Positions 27,087 through 35,462 of a stretch of DNA of 64,000 nt are shown here, piece by piece; within the stretch, counting starts at the first letter, position 1, and every line of letters starts with the position of its first letter. Below the pieces are notes generated by a model. It worked only from the letters and a program-made list of their open reading frames with translations, ran no database searches and had not been told where the DNA came from. The stretch comes from an uncultured Acidimicrobiales bacterium (lineage in GTDB: Bacteria > Actinomycetota > Acidimicrobiia > Acidimicrobiales > SZUA-35): positions 1 to 64,000 of the forward strand of contig CALIFY010000019.1 of NCBI GenBank assembly GCA_938021675.1, given 5' to 3'. The position numbers and the translations under genes are program-made.

Positions 27087-28232
27087 ATGGGACCGCTGGA
27101 GGGAATTACCATCATCGAACTGGCCGGGATAGGACCTGGCCCGTTCTGCGCCATGATGTTGGCCGACATGGGCGCCGACGTAATTCGAATCGATCGAGCG
27201 GCCGCGGTGTCCGGCGGTGACCCCGATGACCCCCCGAAGGATGTGCTGAACCGTAACCGCCGGTCGATTGGGGTGGACCTCAAACACTCGGGTGGCGTCG
27301 CCGCGGTCCTGAAGATGGTCGAGTCGGCGGACGGGCTTATCGAGGGGTTCCGACCGGGGGTGACCGAGCGTCTGGGCCTGGGTCCCGACGATTGTGCGGC
27401 CAGGAATCCGAAGTTGGTATATGGCCGAATGACCGGTTGGGGACAGGATGGTCCGTACGCCACCACCGCCGGTCACGACATCAACTACATCGCGCTTTCC
27501 GGCACGCTGAGCCTTATCGGTCGTCGCGGTCACGCCCCGGTCCCGCCGCTCAACCTTGTCGGTGATTTTGGGGGTGGCGCGATGTACCTGGCCTTTGGCA
27601 TGGTGTGCGGCATCCTTGAGGCCGGTCGTTCCGGTCGTGGCCAAGTGGTCGATGCGGCCATGGTCGACGGGGCAGCATCTCTGGCCAACATGTTTTGGTC
27701 GATGCAAGCCGCCGGTTATTGGGGTCCTGAGCGGGGGACCAATCTGTTGGACACCGGGTCCCACTTCTACGATGTCTATGAATGCTCGGACGGCGAGTAC
27801 GTGTCGATCGGATCGATCGAGCCTCAGTTCTACGCCGAGTTGTTGGCCCGTTCCGGCCTTGGTGAGGATGACGACCTACCCCGACAAATGGATAGCGATC
27901 AGTGGCCGGCCATGAAGGAACGGGTGGCCGAAGCGTTCAAAACGAAAACCCGTGATGAGTGGTGTGAGCTGATGGAGTTGACCGATGTCTGCTTCGCCCC
28001 CGTCCTTTCACCCCACGAGGCGGTGAACCATCCCCACAACGTTTACCGTCAGACCTTCGTCGACGACTTTGGCCTCACGCAGGCCGCTCCTGCTCCCCGT
28101 TTCGATCGGACCACCCCCGAACTTCACCGTCCGGCCCCCCATCCCGGTCAGCACACAGACGAGATTCTTGCCCAGTTCGAATTTGATCGAGACGAGGTGT
28201 CCGAGCTGCGGCAAACGGGTGCGGTGTCGTGA
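27087..28232 (+). CDS. CoA-transferase family III protein, alpha-methylacyl-CoA racemase-like
   Basis: A 381-residue CaiB/BaiF-family protein. Racemase-type residues are present: His in TAGHDINYIALSG and Asp in LVGDFGGGAMYL, which are the acid/base pair of Mycobacterium Mcr, and the CoA-binding NRNRRSIGVDLK segment. It interconverts (R)- and (S)-2-methylacyl-CoA for beta-oxidation of branched lipids or sterol side chains. It is divergent from the TPP decarboxylase pair and convergent with the M50 protease. Starts at ATG with GAGGG at six bases. Confidence 0.9.
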   Translation: MGPLEGITIIELAGIGPGPFCAMMLADMGADVIRIDRAAAVSGGDPDDPPKDVLNRNRRSIGVDLKHSGGVAAVLKMVESADGLIEGFRPGVTERLGLGPDDCAARNPKLVYGRMTGWGQDGPYATTAGHDINYIALSGTLSLIGRRGHAPVPPLNLVGDFGGGAMYLAFGMVCGILEAGRSGRGQVVDAAMVDGAASLANMFWSMQAAGYWGPERGTNLLDTGSHFYDVYECSDGEYVSIGSIEPQFYAELLARSGLGEDDDLPRQMDSDQWPAMKERVAEAFKTKTRDEWCELMELTDVCFAPVLSPHEAVNHPHNVYRQTFVDDFGLTQAAPAPRFDRTTPELHRPAPHPGQHTDEILAQFEFDRDEVSELRQTGAVS

Positions 28233-28276
28233 CGGTTGCCGATGGTCTCGACCGTCGTCCGGTCCAGGAACCCCGG

Positions 28277-29071
28277 CTACAGGCATCCGGATGGAATGTC
28301 TCGCTGCCAGAATCGGAAGAGGTGGAATCCGCAGCTCCAGTCACTCGAATCGATGCCGAACAAGCCGGTGGCCAGCGACACACTGTCAAAGAACACGGCT
28401 CGCGCTGGGTCGACATAAAAGATGACGAGGATGGCGATGAGTGGTCCGTAGGTGGCGACCGGTCGCATCAGGTCTTGTGTTTGCCTCGACAGCGTAGGTT
28501 CGATGGCCGCATACCCGTCGAACCCGGGAATCGGCAGCATGTTCAGAACGAACACGGCGATTTGAAGGAAACCGAAGAACGCCAGCGCGGTCGCCAAGGT
28601 GGGCTGGCTCCATCGATCGATCACCCCCTGTCCGACCAGTAGGAGCGAGGTGACGCCGGCGGCAAGGTTGGTTAACGGTCCGGCTATGGCAACCAACGTG
28701 GCCCGACTATCGCTGAGCACGCTGCGGTTCAGCTGCACCGCGCCACCAGGGAGTCCGATGCCGCCCCAGATAATGAACAACAACGGCAGGATAAACGACA
28801 TGACCGGATGGGTATACCGCCGGGGATCGAGCGTGAGGTATCCCCTTCCGGGAATCGACGTATCGCCGCCCCGCCAGGCGAGGAAGGCGTGGGCAAACTC
28901 GTGAAAGACGAGGGTAAGTGTCCAGGCGCCGGCGATAAAGACGAACACCGCGATACGAGGGTTTGACACCTCGGTGGTAGTCATCCATCCAGCCACAGCG
29001 GTGATGGCAACTATTGCCAGGAACAACGGGCTCGGTCTGACACCTTGCGCCGTTCGCCAGTCTGACAACAT
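28277..29071 (-). CDS. Site-2-protease-family zinc metallopeptidase (M50)
   Basis: A 264-residue integral membrane protein with five to six hydrophobic helices. The zinc motif HEFAH lies in the second helix and the third ligand in NMLPIPGFDG (NPxxDG-like). No PDZ or CBS domain is present, so this is the short group. It would cut membrane proteins within the bilayer. Convergent with the CoA racemase (44-base gap). No anti-sigma factor is adjacent, so the substrate is unknown. Confidence 0.87.
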   Translation of the reverse strand: MLSDWRTAQGVRPSPLFLAIVAITAVAGWMTTTEVSNPRIAVFVFIAGAWTLTLVFHEFAHAFLAWRGGDTSIPGRGYLTLDPRRYTHPVMSFILPLLFIIWGGIGLPGGAVQLNRSVLSDSRATLVAIAGPLTNLAAGVTSLLLVGQGVIDRWSQPTLATALAFFGFLQIAVFVLNMLPIPGFDGYAAIEPTLSRQTQDLMRPVATYGPLIAILVIFYVDPARAVFFDSVSLATGLFGIDSSDWSCGFHLFRFWQRDIPSGCL

Positions 29072-29138
29072 TTCCTTAGCCTACTGCCGGGCATGGCGAG
29101 GCAGTTGTACCACCCGAGCGTGAGCCTAGGATAGGGCC

Positions 29139-29939
29139 ATGTCTACCCTGGTCTGCTTTCACGCTCACCCTGACGACGAGGCGCTGTCGACCGGTGGTCT
29201 TATGGCCAAGGCAGCGGCCGCTGGGCATCGGGTAATTCTCGTCACCGCCACCCGCGGGGAACAGGGAGAGCCCCAACCGGGGGTGCTCGCCGAAGGCGAG
29301 GAGCTTTGGCGACGACGGGTCGAAGAGCTGGCCGAGTCGGCCGAGATCCTCGGGGCGGAGCCGCCACGCTTCCTCGACTACGAAGACTCGGGGATGATGG
29401 ACGAACCGGAAAACGACAATCCAGCCTGTTTCTGGCAGGCCGATGTCGAGGAGGCGGCCCAGCGATTGGCGGTGATCCTCACCGAGGTCGATGCCAACGT
29501 GCTGACCATCTACGACGACCATGGGTTGTACGGTCACCCCGACCACATTCAGGTGCATCGGGTCGGCCTTCGGGCGGCTGAACTGGTGGGGATCGGCAAT
29601 GTCTACGAGGCGACCGTCAACCGTGAGCGGGCGTTGGAGTCGATCGGTGAAATGGCGGCCGAAATGGAAGCCGATGGTGTTGAGGCGCCTTCGGTCGACG
29701 ACTTTGGTGAGTTTGGTGTCACGGAGTCCGACCTCGCGTTCACCATCGATGTCACAGATCAGCTCGATGCAAAGCGGGCCGCGATGGCCGTGCACCGAAG
29801 CCAGATCTCCGACCAGAGCTTCTTTCTGTATTTGCCCCCGGACCGGTTCGCCAAAGTGTTCGCCAACGAATGGTACGCGGTGCCGGGAAAAACCGATACC
29901 GGTGGCCCGGTACTCACCGAGCTGTTGCCCGGTTTCTGA
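29139..29939 (+). CDS. PIG-L (LmbE) family N-deacetylase
   Basis: A 266-residue cytosolic zinc enzyme with AHPDDEALSTGG at the N-terminus (His, Asp, Asp ligands/base) and HPDH in the middle. In actinobacteria this family includes MshB and Mca of mycothiol metabolism; the protein is slightly shorter than Mca and has no feature that decides between them, so a generic name is used. It is divergent from the M50 protease. The stop is 18 bases from a small minus-strand gene. Confidence 0.9.
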   Translation: MSTLVCFHAHPDDEALSTGGLMAKAAAAGHRVILVTATRGEQGEPQPGVLAEGEELWRRRVEELAESAEILGAEPPRFLDYEDSGMMDEPENDNPACFWQADVEEAAQRLAVILTEVDANVLTIYDDHGLYGHPDHIQVHRVGLRAAELVGIGNVYEATVNRERALESIGEMAAEMEADGVEAPSVDDFGEFGVTESDLAFTIDVTDQLDAKRAAMAVHRSQISDQSFFLYLPPDRFAKVFANEWYAVPGKTDTGGPVLTELLPGF

Positions 29940-29957
29940 TCGACTGTCCAGAAACGA

Positions 29958-30236
29958 TTACGGCGGTGACGGATCGGTGGATGCTGGCTCTCCCGGTAGC
30001 CCGGCAAACCCCGGGAACCCGTCGAGGTGACCGACGCCTCGGAAGACATGGGAGTGGCCATCGGAGCTTACGAGGATGGCCGGACCGGCCAGCCGGCCTT
30101 CGGGGCCGACCATGTCGAGGTCATACGGCTCGTTCTGGAGCATCCACCTCGTACTCGACCGATGGACGAGTTCCCAGTCGAGGTCGGTGGTTTGGTCTTT
30201 TGCTGCCACGATGAGATGTCCACCGGTAGAAGGCAT
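29958..30236 (-). CDS. Small hypothetical protein
   Basis: A 92-residue frame. The sequence (GGHLIVAAKDQ, LDWELVHRS, YDLDMVGPEGR, HVFRGVGH) has balanced composition and reads more like protein than the plus-strand frame opposite it. ATG 30236 is used; a GTG at 30287 would add 17 residues. It is convergent with the PIG-L gene and divergent from the small membrane protein. No family recognised; it could be a false call. Confidence 0.45.
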   Translation of the reverse strand: MPSTGGHLIVAAKDQTTDLDWELVHRSSTRWMLQNEPYDLDMVGPEGRLAGPAILVSSDGHSHVFRGVGHLDGFPGFAGLPGEPASTDPSPP

Positions 30237-30370
30237 GACTCGGCCAGAGGTCGACAACGACTCGATGAAATAGCGACGATGACGCACCTAGATACTCTGA
30301 CACAGTTGGCTCACTATCGGCCGCTCGGGTTGTCCCGATCCCCAGTCGATCGTCGTGGTGGGATCGTCGT

Positions 30371-30742
30371 ATGACCATTGCTGACATTCACTCCTGGCTC
30401 GGTTGGGTAGTAGCGGGAGCGAACGCCATCGCCGGAACGTGGGCACTCATCGCCCATTGGCGGAGTTCCGTCCGGGGCCGGGCGTTGTGGATAGTTACCG
30501 CGGTAGCTCAGGTCTTGATCGGCATCCAGGTCATCATTGGGGTGGTCGATATGCGACTCAATTCACGTGATGTGGCTGGCACCCACTTGTTCTATGGATT
30601 TGTGGCGTTGTTTTCTGTCGCCATCATCTATACCTATCGGCAGCAAATCGAGCGTTGGCAGTATGTGCTGTATGGGCTCGGAGGCTGGTTTTTGATGGGT
30701 CTTGCGCTTCGTTCCATGTTTATTCCCCCGCTTGCCGGTTGA
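30371..30742 (+). CDS. Small four-helix membrane protein
   Basis: A 123-residue protein made almost entirely of four hydrophobic helices with short loops. Histidines lie near the N-terminus (DIHSWLG) and at the start of helix three (THLFYGF), positions that could ligate heme, but this is only suggestive. Starts with ATG. No family recognised. Confidence 0.7.
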   Translation: MTIADIHSWLGWVVAGANAIAGTWALIAHWRSSVRGRALWIVTAVAQVLIGIQVIIGVVDMRLNSRDVAGTHLFYGFVALFSVAIIYTYRQQIERWQYVLYGLGGWFLMGLALRSMFIPPLAG

Positions 30743-30834
30743 AACCGTTGTCACACACAAAAGTTGGGGAACCCTTCATCTCGTCTCGGTAGAATACCGA
30801 TCGGCGGTGGGCGGCCAGACGAGGGCGAATCATC

Positions 30835-32040
30835 ATGTGCTTTTCTGATCTTCTGCGGCGTTTTATGGCCGTGCACGGCTTCAGTAGCCGTGGTCTGTCC
30901 CGGCAGGCCAACAAACTAGCTGCTGACGTGCCCGGTTGGCGGCCGTTGCATCACGACGGAGATGGGATTGAGAATTGGCTACGGCCACGACGCTCTTGGC
31001 GGCGGCCAAAGTCCATAAGGCCCCGATACTGGATGCAGCTCGCGGCGATCGCCCAGATCCTTGAATTGGACGAGGTGGAGGCTCAAGAATTCTTCCAAGC
31101 AGCCGGTTGGTCGCTCGATGGGTTGCGGGTTAAGGCGACGGTCGAGCAGCGGCATCTTGTTGACTTCGGTCAGCCTGCACTTCTCGAGAACTCTCCGGTG
31201 AGGGTGAGCGAAGGTAGCGAGCTCGTACCTGCTTCGGGAGGTATCGTTCCGTTTCGGCGCGGAGGAAAATCGCTGGTCAAATGGAGGCGTTCACCTCTAC
31301 ACGCACCATCTCGACCGTGGATTGCACTTTCGGCCGCGGTAGCGATCATCGGGGTCGCCGCCGCGGCGATCGTTATCGCTCGCCCGTCAGAAGACGCCGG
31401 GGTGGTAGACGACGCCAGATCGGATGTATCCGACGGTCCAACGGCGGGGGCGAACCCAGCCGGCGACGACGGGCAGGAGGCGGCGGAATCAGCGGAGCCG
31501 GCGAGCCCAGCGCTCCCGTCGATTCCGATAGGAAGGTCCTGCATGATCGACTTGGCCGATCAGCCATACGGGCCCGAGTACATCGTCGGCCAACAACCGG
31601 AAGAATGTCCAGATCTCAGAATCTCGAACCAGTACGCCTCGTACTCTGGCGATGATCTGTTGCCTTGGGACCAGGGTGTTGCCCAGTGTTACGCTGGCCC
31701 GCCGCTCATTCGCCTATGGGTCGGTTTCGATCTGTCGGACGGAACGGAGGGTTGGTTGCCGCTCAGCGGGGGTACCAGTGCCGACATCTTCGTCGAGGAT
31801 CGGCCATCGGAGCCGGAACTTCGAGTAACGCCCGAAGTCGGTGCAACAAGCATCGGAACGTTCGAGTATTCCGACCTTGCCGGCAACGCCTTCGCGGTGC
31901 AGCTCGACTTGCCAGAGCGGTTAGATCCGACGTTGGCAGATGAACGTGGCAAGTATCACCTGGGTGGCTGCTGGCAGCAAGCCGATCGCGATGGCCACCG
32001 AGGCCTGAACTTCTTTTGGCCACCAGGAGTCAACCCGTAG
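30835..32040 (+). CDS. Membrane-spanning protein with N-terminal HTH-like region and extracytoplasmic domain
   Basis: A 401-residue protein of unknown family. Residues about 3-95 resemble a helix-turn-helix region (FSDLLRRFMAVHGFSSRGLSRQAN, then a helical ILELDEVEAQEFFQAAGW). A basic linker leads to a single hydrophobic helix (about 163-183, ALSAAVAIIGVAAAAIVIA), an acidic low-complexity stretch, and a Cys-containing outer domain (SCMIDLAD, EECPDL, QCYAG, GGCWQQ) of about 170 residues. The order DNA-binding-like, helix, sensor-like is that of one-component membrane regulators or RodZ-like proteins. Function is inference. Confidence 0.65.
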   Translation: MCFSDLLRRFMAVHGFSSRGLSRQANKLAADVPGWRPLHHDGDGIENWLRPRRSWRRPKSIRPRYWMQLAAIAQILELDEVEAQEFFQAAGWSLDGLRVKATVEQRHLVDFGQPALLENSPVRVSEGSELVPASGGIVPFRRGGKSLVKWRRSPLHAPSRPWIALSAAVAIIGVAAAAIVIARPSEDAGVVDDARSDVSDGPTAGANPAGDDGQEAAESAEPASPALPSIPIGRSCMIDLADQPYGPEYIVGQQPEECPDLRISNQYASYSGDDLLPWDQGVAQCYAGPPLIRLWVGFDLSDGTEGWLPLSGGTSADIFVEDRPSEPELRVTPEVGATSIGTFEYSDLAGNAFAVQLDLPERLDPTLADERGKYHLGGCWQQADRDGHRGLNFFWPPGVNP

Positions 32041-32188
32041 CCCCTGGCACCCCGGTGCGCCCCACGACGGCGGTCCGTAGCCTGGTGAGGGTATTGTCGA
32101 CGAAATCGGAGAGTGCCGGGCAACAGACGCTCGGCGCTTACTGCCGTTGTTCGATGTGCCGACATCGCATCCGGCTAGGAGTACAGTC

Positions 32189-33103
32189 ATGTCACGAACG
32201 AAGCGTTACCTCCAACGTAGGGCCGTTGAACGGATGCCGTCACCGGTGCTGGACCTGGTTGGCAAGGCCGTACTGAAAGCGGTAGACCGGGCGGTCGACG
32301 AGCGGTGGGACCGCGCCCGTCAGATGGCGGCCGAAGCTGAGGGTGTCACCGTCGAACAGCGGACCCGTTCCATCGCCAAGAGGTTTCGACGGGAACTCGC
32401 AGCGGCCGGCGCGGCCAGCGGGGCAGTCGCGGCCGCTCCCGGCATCGGAACCGGTGCTGCGGCCGGCGCTCTCGTAGCCGACCTTGGCTGGTTCGCCATG
32501 CGGGCAACCGATCTGATCATGGCCTACGGAGCGGCACAAGGCCATCTCGATTCGACCCCCGAGGAACGTCGTGCTTGGGTGTTGTCGATTCTGGCCTTCG
32601 GGGAGCGGGCGGCCGATGAGTTTGCCGAGTTGCTCACCGAAGTTGACTCCGGCGTAACGATTGCTGGGGTGACGATTGGAGGTGAGCGGGTGTCCGCTCG
32701 CCTGGCCGGCCTGGCAGGAAGCGATGCGGCGACCCTCGATGCGCTGCGCCGTGTCAACACTTCGTTGGCTTCCACGGTGGTCAGCCGATATGGCTCCCGC
32801 CGTACGGTGTTGGCCGTCGGCAAGTTGTTGCCGTTCGGTGTTGGCGCCGTCGTCGGTGGTACCGCTAACTACGCCCTCATCCGGGTCATCGGCTCACAGG
32901 CCAGGAAGTTCTTCGCCAGCTATGACCGTCTGCGGCCTCCGCCGCCCCGGCCTGGTCAACGGGCGTTGGCTGGGCCGCCACCGGCGTTAGCGGTGGGGAA
33001 TGGGCAGACGGTAATCGACGTGCCATCGCCGCCTGAGGGGTCGAAGAGGCCGGAAGACCCAAAGAAGCCTGAGCCACCGCAGAGACCGGGCGCCGACCGG
33101 TAA
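32189..33103 (+). CDS. EcsC-like membrane-associated protein
   Basis: A 304-residue protein with Ala/Gly-rich amphipathic helices (AAGAASGAVAAAPGIGTGAAAG, GKLLPFGVGAVVGGTANY) characteristic of the EcsC family, and a Pro-rich charged C-terminal tail (about 255-304). ATG 32189 follows GGAG at nine bases and was preferred to a longer frame from 32147. EcsC proteins are linked to ABC exporters or membrane stress in other bacteria, but no such gene is adjacent. It ends 45 bases from the convergent PEPCK gene. Confidence 0.7.
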   Translation: MSRTKRYLQRRAVERMPSPVLDLVGKAVLKAVDRAVDERWDRARQMAAEAEGVTVEQRTRSIAKRFRRELAAAGAASGAVAAAPGIGTGAAAGALVADLGWFAMRATDLIMAYGAAQGHLDSTPEERRAWVLSILAFGERAADEFAELLTEVDSGVTIAGVTIGGERVSARLAGLAGSDAATLDALRRVNTSLASTVVSRYGSRRTVLAVGKLLPFGVGAVVGGTANYALIRVIGSQARKFFASYDRLRPPPPRPGQRALAGPPPALAVGNGQTVIDVPSPPEGSKRPEDPKKPEPPQRPGADR

Positions 33104-33148
33104 CACCGATAGGTGCCGATCAGGACGCCCCCATCTCATCCAGGCACA

Positions 33149-34825
33149 TCACATCACATCACGAATGCCGAGGTCTGCGAACCGCTTCTCGTGATAGTTG
33201 GTTCTGAACATGGCTCGCAGATCGATAGCCGCAGTGTCGTAGGCATCGGGGTCGGCCCAGGTGTTTCGCGGGTTGAGAATTTCCGACGGCACGCCAGGGC
33301 AACTCCGGGGGACGGCGAGGCCGAAGATGGGGTCGATTTCGGTCTCGACGTCGTCGAGGTCGCCGCCCAGGGCCGCATCGAGTAACGCCCGGGTGTGATC
33401 GATCGACATACGGTTGCCGACGCCGACCGGTCCGCCGGACCATCCGGTGTTCAACAAGATGCAGCGAGTCTTGTGGTCGCCCATCTTTTCAGCCAGGAGT
33501 GTGGCGTAGACCGATGGTTTGTGACTCATGAAAGGGGCGCCAAAACATGCGGAGAAGGTTGCTTCTGGTTCGGTTATACCGACTTCGGTTCCCGCCAGCT
33601 TTGAGGTGAAGCCGGTTACGAAGTGGTACATCACCTCGTCGGAATCGAGAATGGACACCGGTGGCAGGACCCCGAACGCGTCGGCGGTGAGGAGCACGAT
33701 GGTTTGTGGGTGGGGGCCAGCCGCTCCGACGGCAACGTTTGGATTGCAGGTCAACGGGTAGGCGAACCGGGTGTTTTCGGTCAACGAACGATCGGCGAGG
33801 TCGAGGTCTTGCGGGTCGGTCACGGCCAGGGCGTGGCCCGGTAGGGCCGGCACGTTTTCGATCAGCGTGCCCTTCATCGACAGGGCGGCAGCGATGACCG
33901 GCTCGGCGTTCTTGTCGAGGTCGATCAGTTTGGCGTAGCAACCGTTTTCGAAGTTCGACAAGCCGGTATCGGTCCATACGTGCTCGTCGTCTCCGATCAG
34001 CTGCCGGTCTGGGTCGGCAGACAGGGTGGTCTTGCCGGTGCCGGAAAGGCCGAACAGAATGGCTGAGTCGTCGTCGACGCCGACGTTGGCCGAGCAGTGC
34101 ATCGAAAGCTGGCCTTTTGCCGGGAGGACGAAGTTCATGATGGTGAACATCGTCTTCTTGTTGACACCGCAATAGTCGGCTCGTCCGAGGACGAGCGCCA
34201 CTCGGTGCGTTACGTCGATGATGACCGCCCGCTCGCTTCGGGTGCCGTCACGTTCGGGCACGCAGCGGAACGATGGGACGTTGAGCAGGGTCCAGCCGTC
34301 CTCGGCTCGGTCGGCCTGAGAGTCGACGTGTTTCGGAAACATGATGTTGCAGAAGTAGGCGTGCGAGGCGTACTCGCCGACGAATCGGTACGGCTCTGCG
34401 AAACCCGGATCCCAACCGCAGAACACGTCGGTGGTGTAGAGGGTCGCCTGGCGGCGGTTGAGGTGGTCGATGACCCGGGGGAGTAGGTTGTCGAACAAAT
34501 CGGGGTCGAATTGTTGGAAGTCTGGCTTCCACCACAGCTCATCGATGACGGTCGACCGTGCGACGGCGAACGTGTCTTTCGTAGGCCTGCCGGTACAGGT
34601 GGGGTCGGTGTAGTAGAGGAGCGGGCCGTCAACACCGAGAGAGGTCGAGAATGCCTTTTGGTCGTTGCCGTCACCATTGGGGTCGACCCACCCCCTGTCG
34701 TTGGCGATTGCCTCGGCAAAAAGCTGGTCCTGAGACAGCTCCGACCGGAGGTTCACCGAAACGAGACCGAACTGTGATTCGAGCTGCTCGGCGGTTGCGG
34801 TTGATGACTTCTTTGTCTTCAACAT
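33149..34825 (-). CDS. pckA: Phosphoenolpyruvate carboxykinase (ATP)
   Basis: A 558-residue enzyme converting oxaloacetate and ATP to PEP. The ATP-type family is shown by the kinase loop GLSGTGKTTLSAD, the IGDDEHVW segment, MHCSANVG with the Mn-binding His/Lys region and the late TRCILLNTGWSGGP. ATG 34825 has GGAG at nine bases; the longer open frame reads through the small gene upstream. Many actinobacteria use the unrelated-length GTP-type enzyme, so the ATP type is notable. It lies 70 bases after a cold-shock-like gene and would be its operon partner. Confidence 0.95.
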   Translation of the reverse strand: MLKTKKSSTATAEQLESQFGLVSVNLRSELSQDQLFAEAIANDRGWVDPNGDGNDQKAFSTSLGVDGPLLYYTDPTCTGRPTKDTFAVARSTVIDELWWKPDFQQFDPDLFDNLLPRVIDHLNRRQATLYTTDVFCGWDPGFAEPYRFVGEYASHAYFCNIMFPKHVDSQADRAEDGWTLLNVPSFRCVPERDGTRSERAVIIDVTHRVALVLGRADYCGVNKKTMFTIMNFVLPAKGQLSMHCSANVGVDDDSAILFGLSGTGKTTLSADPDRQLIGDDEHVWTDTGLSNFENGCYAKLIDLDKNAEPVIAAALSMKGTLIENVPALPGHALAVTDPQDLDLADRSLTENTRFAYPLTCNPNVAVGAAGPHPQTIVLLTADAFGVLPPVSILDSDEVMYHFVTGFTSKLAGTEVGITEPEATFSACFGAPFMSHKPSVYATLLAEKMGDHKTRCILLNTGWSGGPVGVGNRMSIDHTRALLDAALGGDLDDVETEIDPIFGLAVPRSCPGVPSEILNPRNTWADPDAYDTAAIDLRAMFRTNYHEKRFADLGIRDVM

Positions 34826-34895
34826 GAACGGATCTCCGTTTGTTTGTGTGGTGGCCGAGGAACGCATGTCGGACCTCTGCCACCGGTTCGATCTA

Positions 34896-35135
34896 CTAGG
34901 TTTCGGGCTCCTGCCATGCCGGGGTGCCCATATCGACCTCGGAACCAAGGCGGAGCGATGTCGCCCGCGACTGTTGATCGAGGTCGAAGATCACTCGCTG
35001 ACCAGGCCGCAACATACGGAAGACGGAACCGACGAGCGCGTCGGTCGCCAGTTCATACTCAGCCATCTCGACGGTGTCGGTAATGACTACCCCGTCGCGT
35101 GTGGCCGGATCGTATGACTTGACAACACCCTGCAT
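34896..35135 (-). CDS. Cold-shock-domain-like small protein
   Basis: A 79-residue protein. MQGVVKSYDPATRDGVVITD resembles the first strands of a cold-shock OB fold, followed by a hydrophobic strand LRPGQRVIFDLD, but the canonical RNP1 KGFGFI motif is absent. An AAGGA ribosome site precedes ATG 35135. It precedes pckA on the same strand with a 70-base gap and is divergent from malate synthase. Possible nucleic-acid binding is inferred from fold similarity only. Confidence 0.6.
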   Translation of the reverse strand: MQGVVKSYDPATRDGVVITDTVEMAEYELATDALVGSVFRMLRPGQRVIFDLDQQSRATSLRLGSEVDMGTPAWQEPET

Positions 35136-35462
35136 AGTTCACGTCCTTCGGAAAGAGGTTGCGTCAGTATCGAGAGCGAGCGTTGTCGAGGGTTGCCCGA
35201 CTCACTCAGCATTCATTGTAGGAATGACTAGTCCGAACTCGATGCCAAAATCCGATTGAGCAACAACAATAACGGTCGATTGCTGGTTGGAAAAGCTGAG
35301 ATCGTATGATATCACCCGTCGGAATAGCATCGATCGGAACCGTGGATTCACCGGAACGGCTTCGCTGGCGCTCCCTTCGTAGCAAACTGGCGGGCCGGCT
35401 CGGCGAGCGCTTTACTGCATATCGGTCCGGCAACGTGAGCGGCCGGCAAGAGGAGTGGCACC
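35136..35462. other. 327-base divergent intergenic region between the cold-shock-like gene and glcB
   Basis: This region must contain promoters for both transcripts. It is locally AT-richer around 35215-35315. The only firm signal is the AGGAG ribosome site at about 35449-35455 before glcB. No convincing open frame, terminator or long repeat was found; the frame beginning at 35306 overlaps glcB out of frame and is Arg-rich. Confidence 0.5.

Noticed and set aside
26862-27764. 300-codon minus-strand frame over the CoA racemase
   Set aside because: Antisense to a secure family III CoA-transferase; composition is that of a shadow frame, though its end uses the GTG at 26981 that features in the decarboxylase frameshift question.
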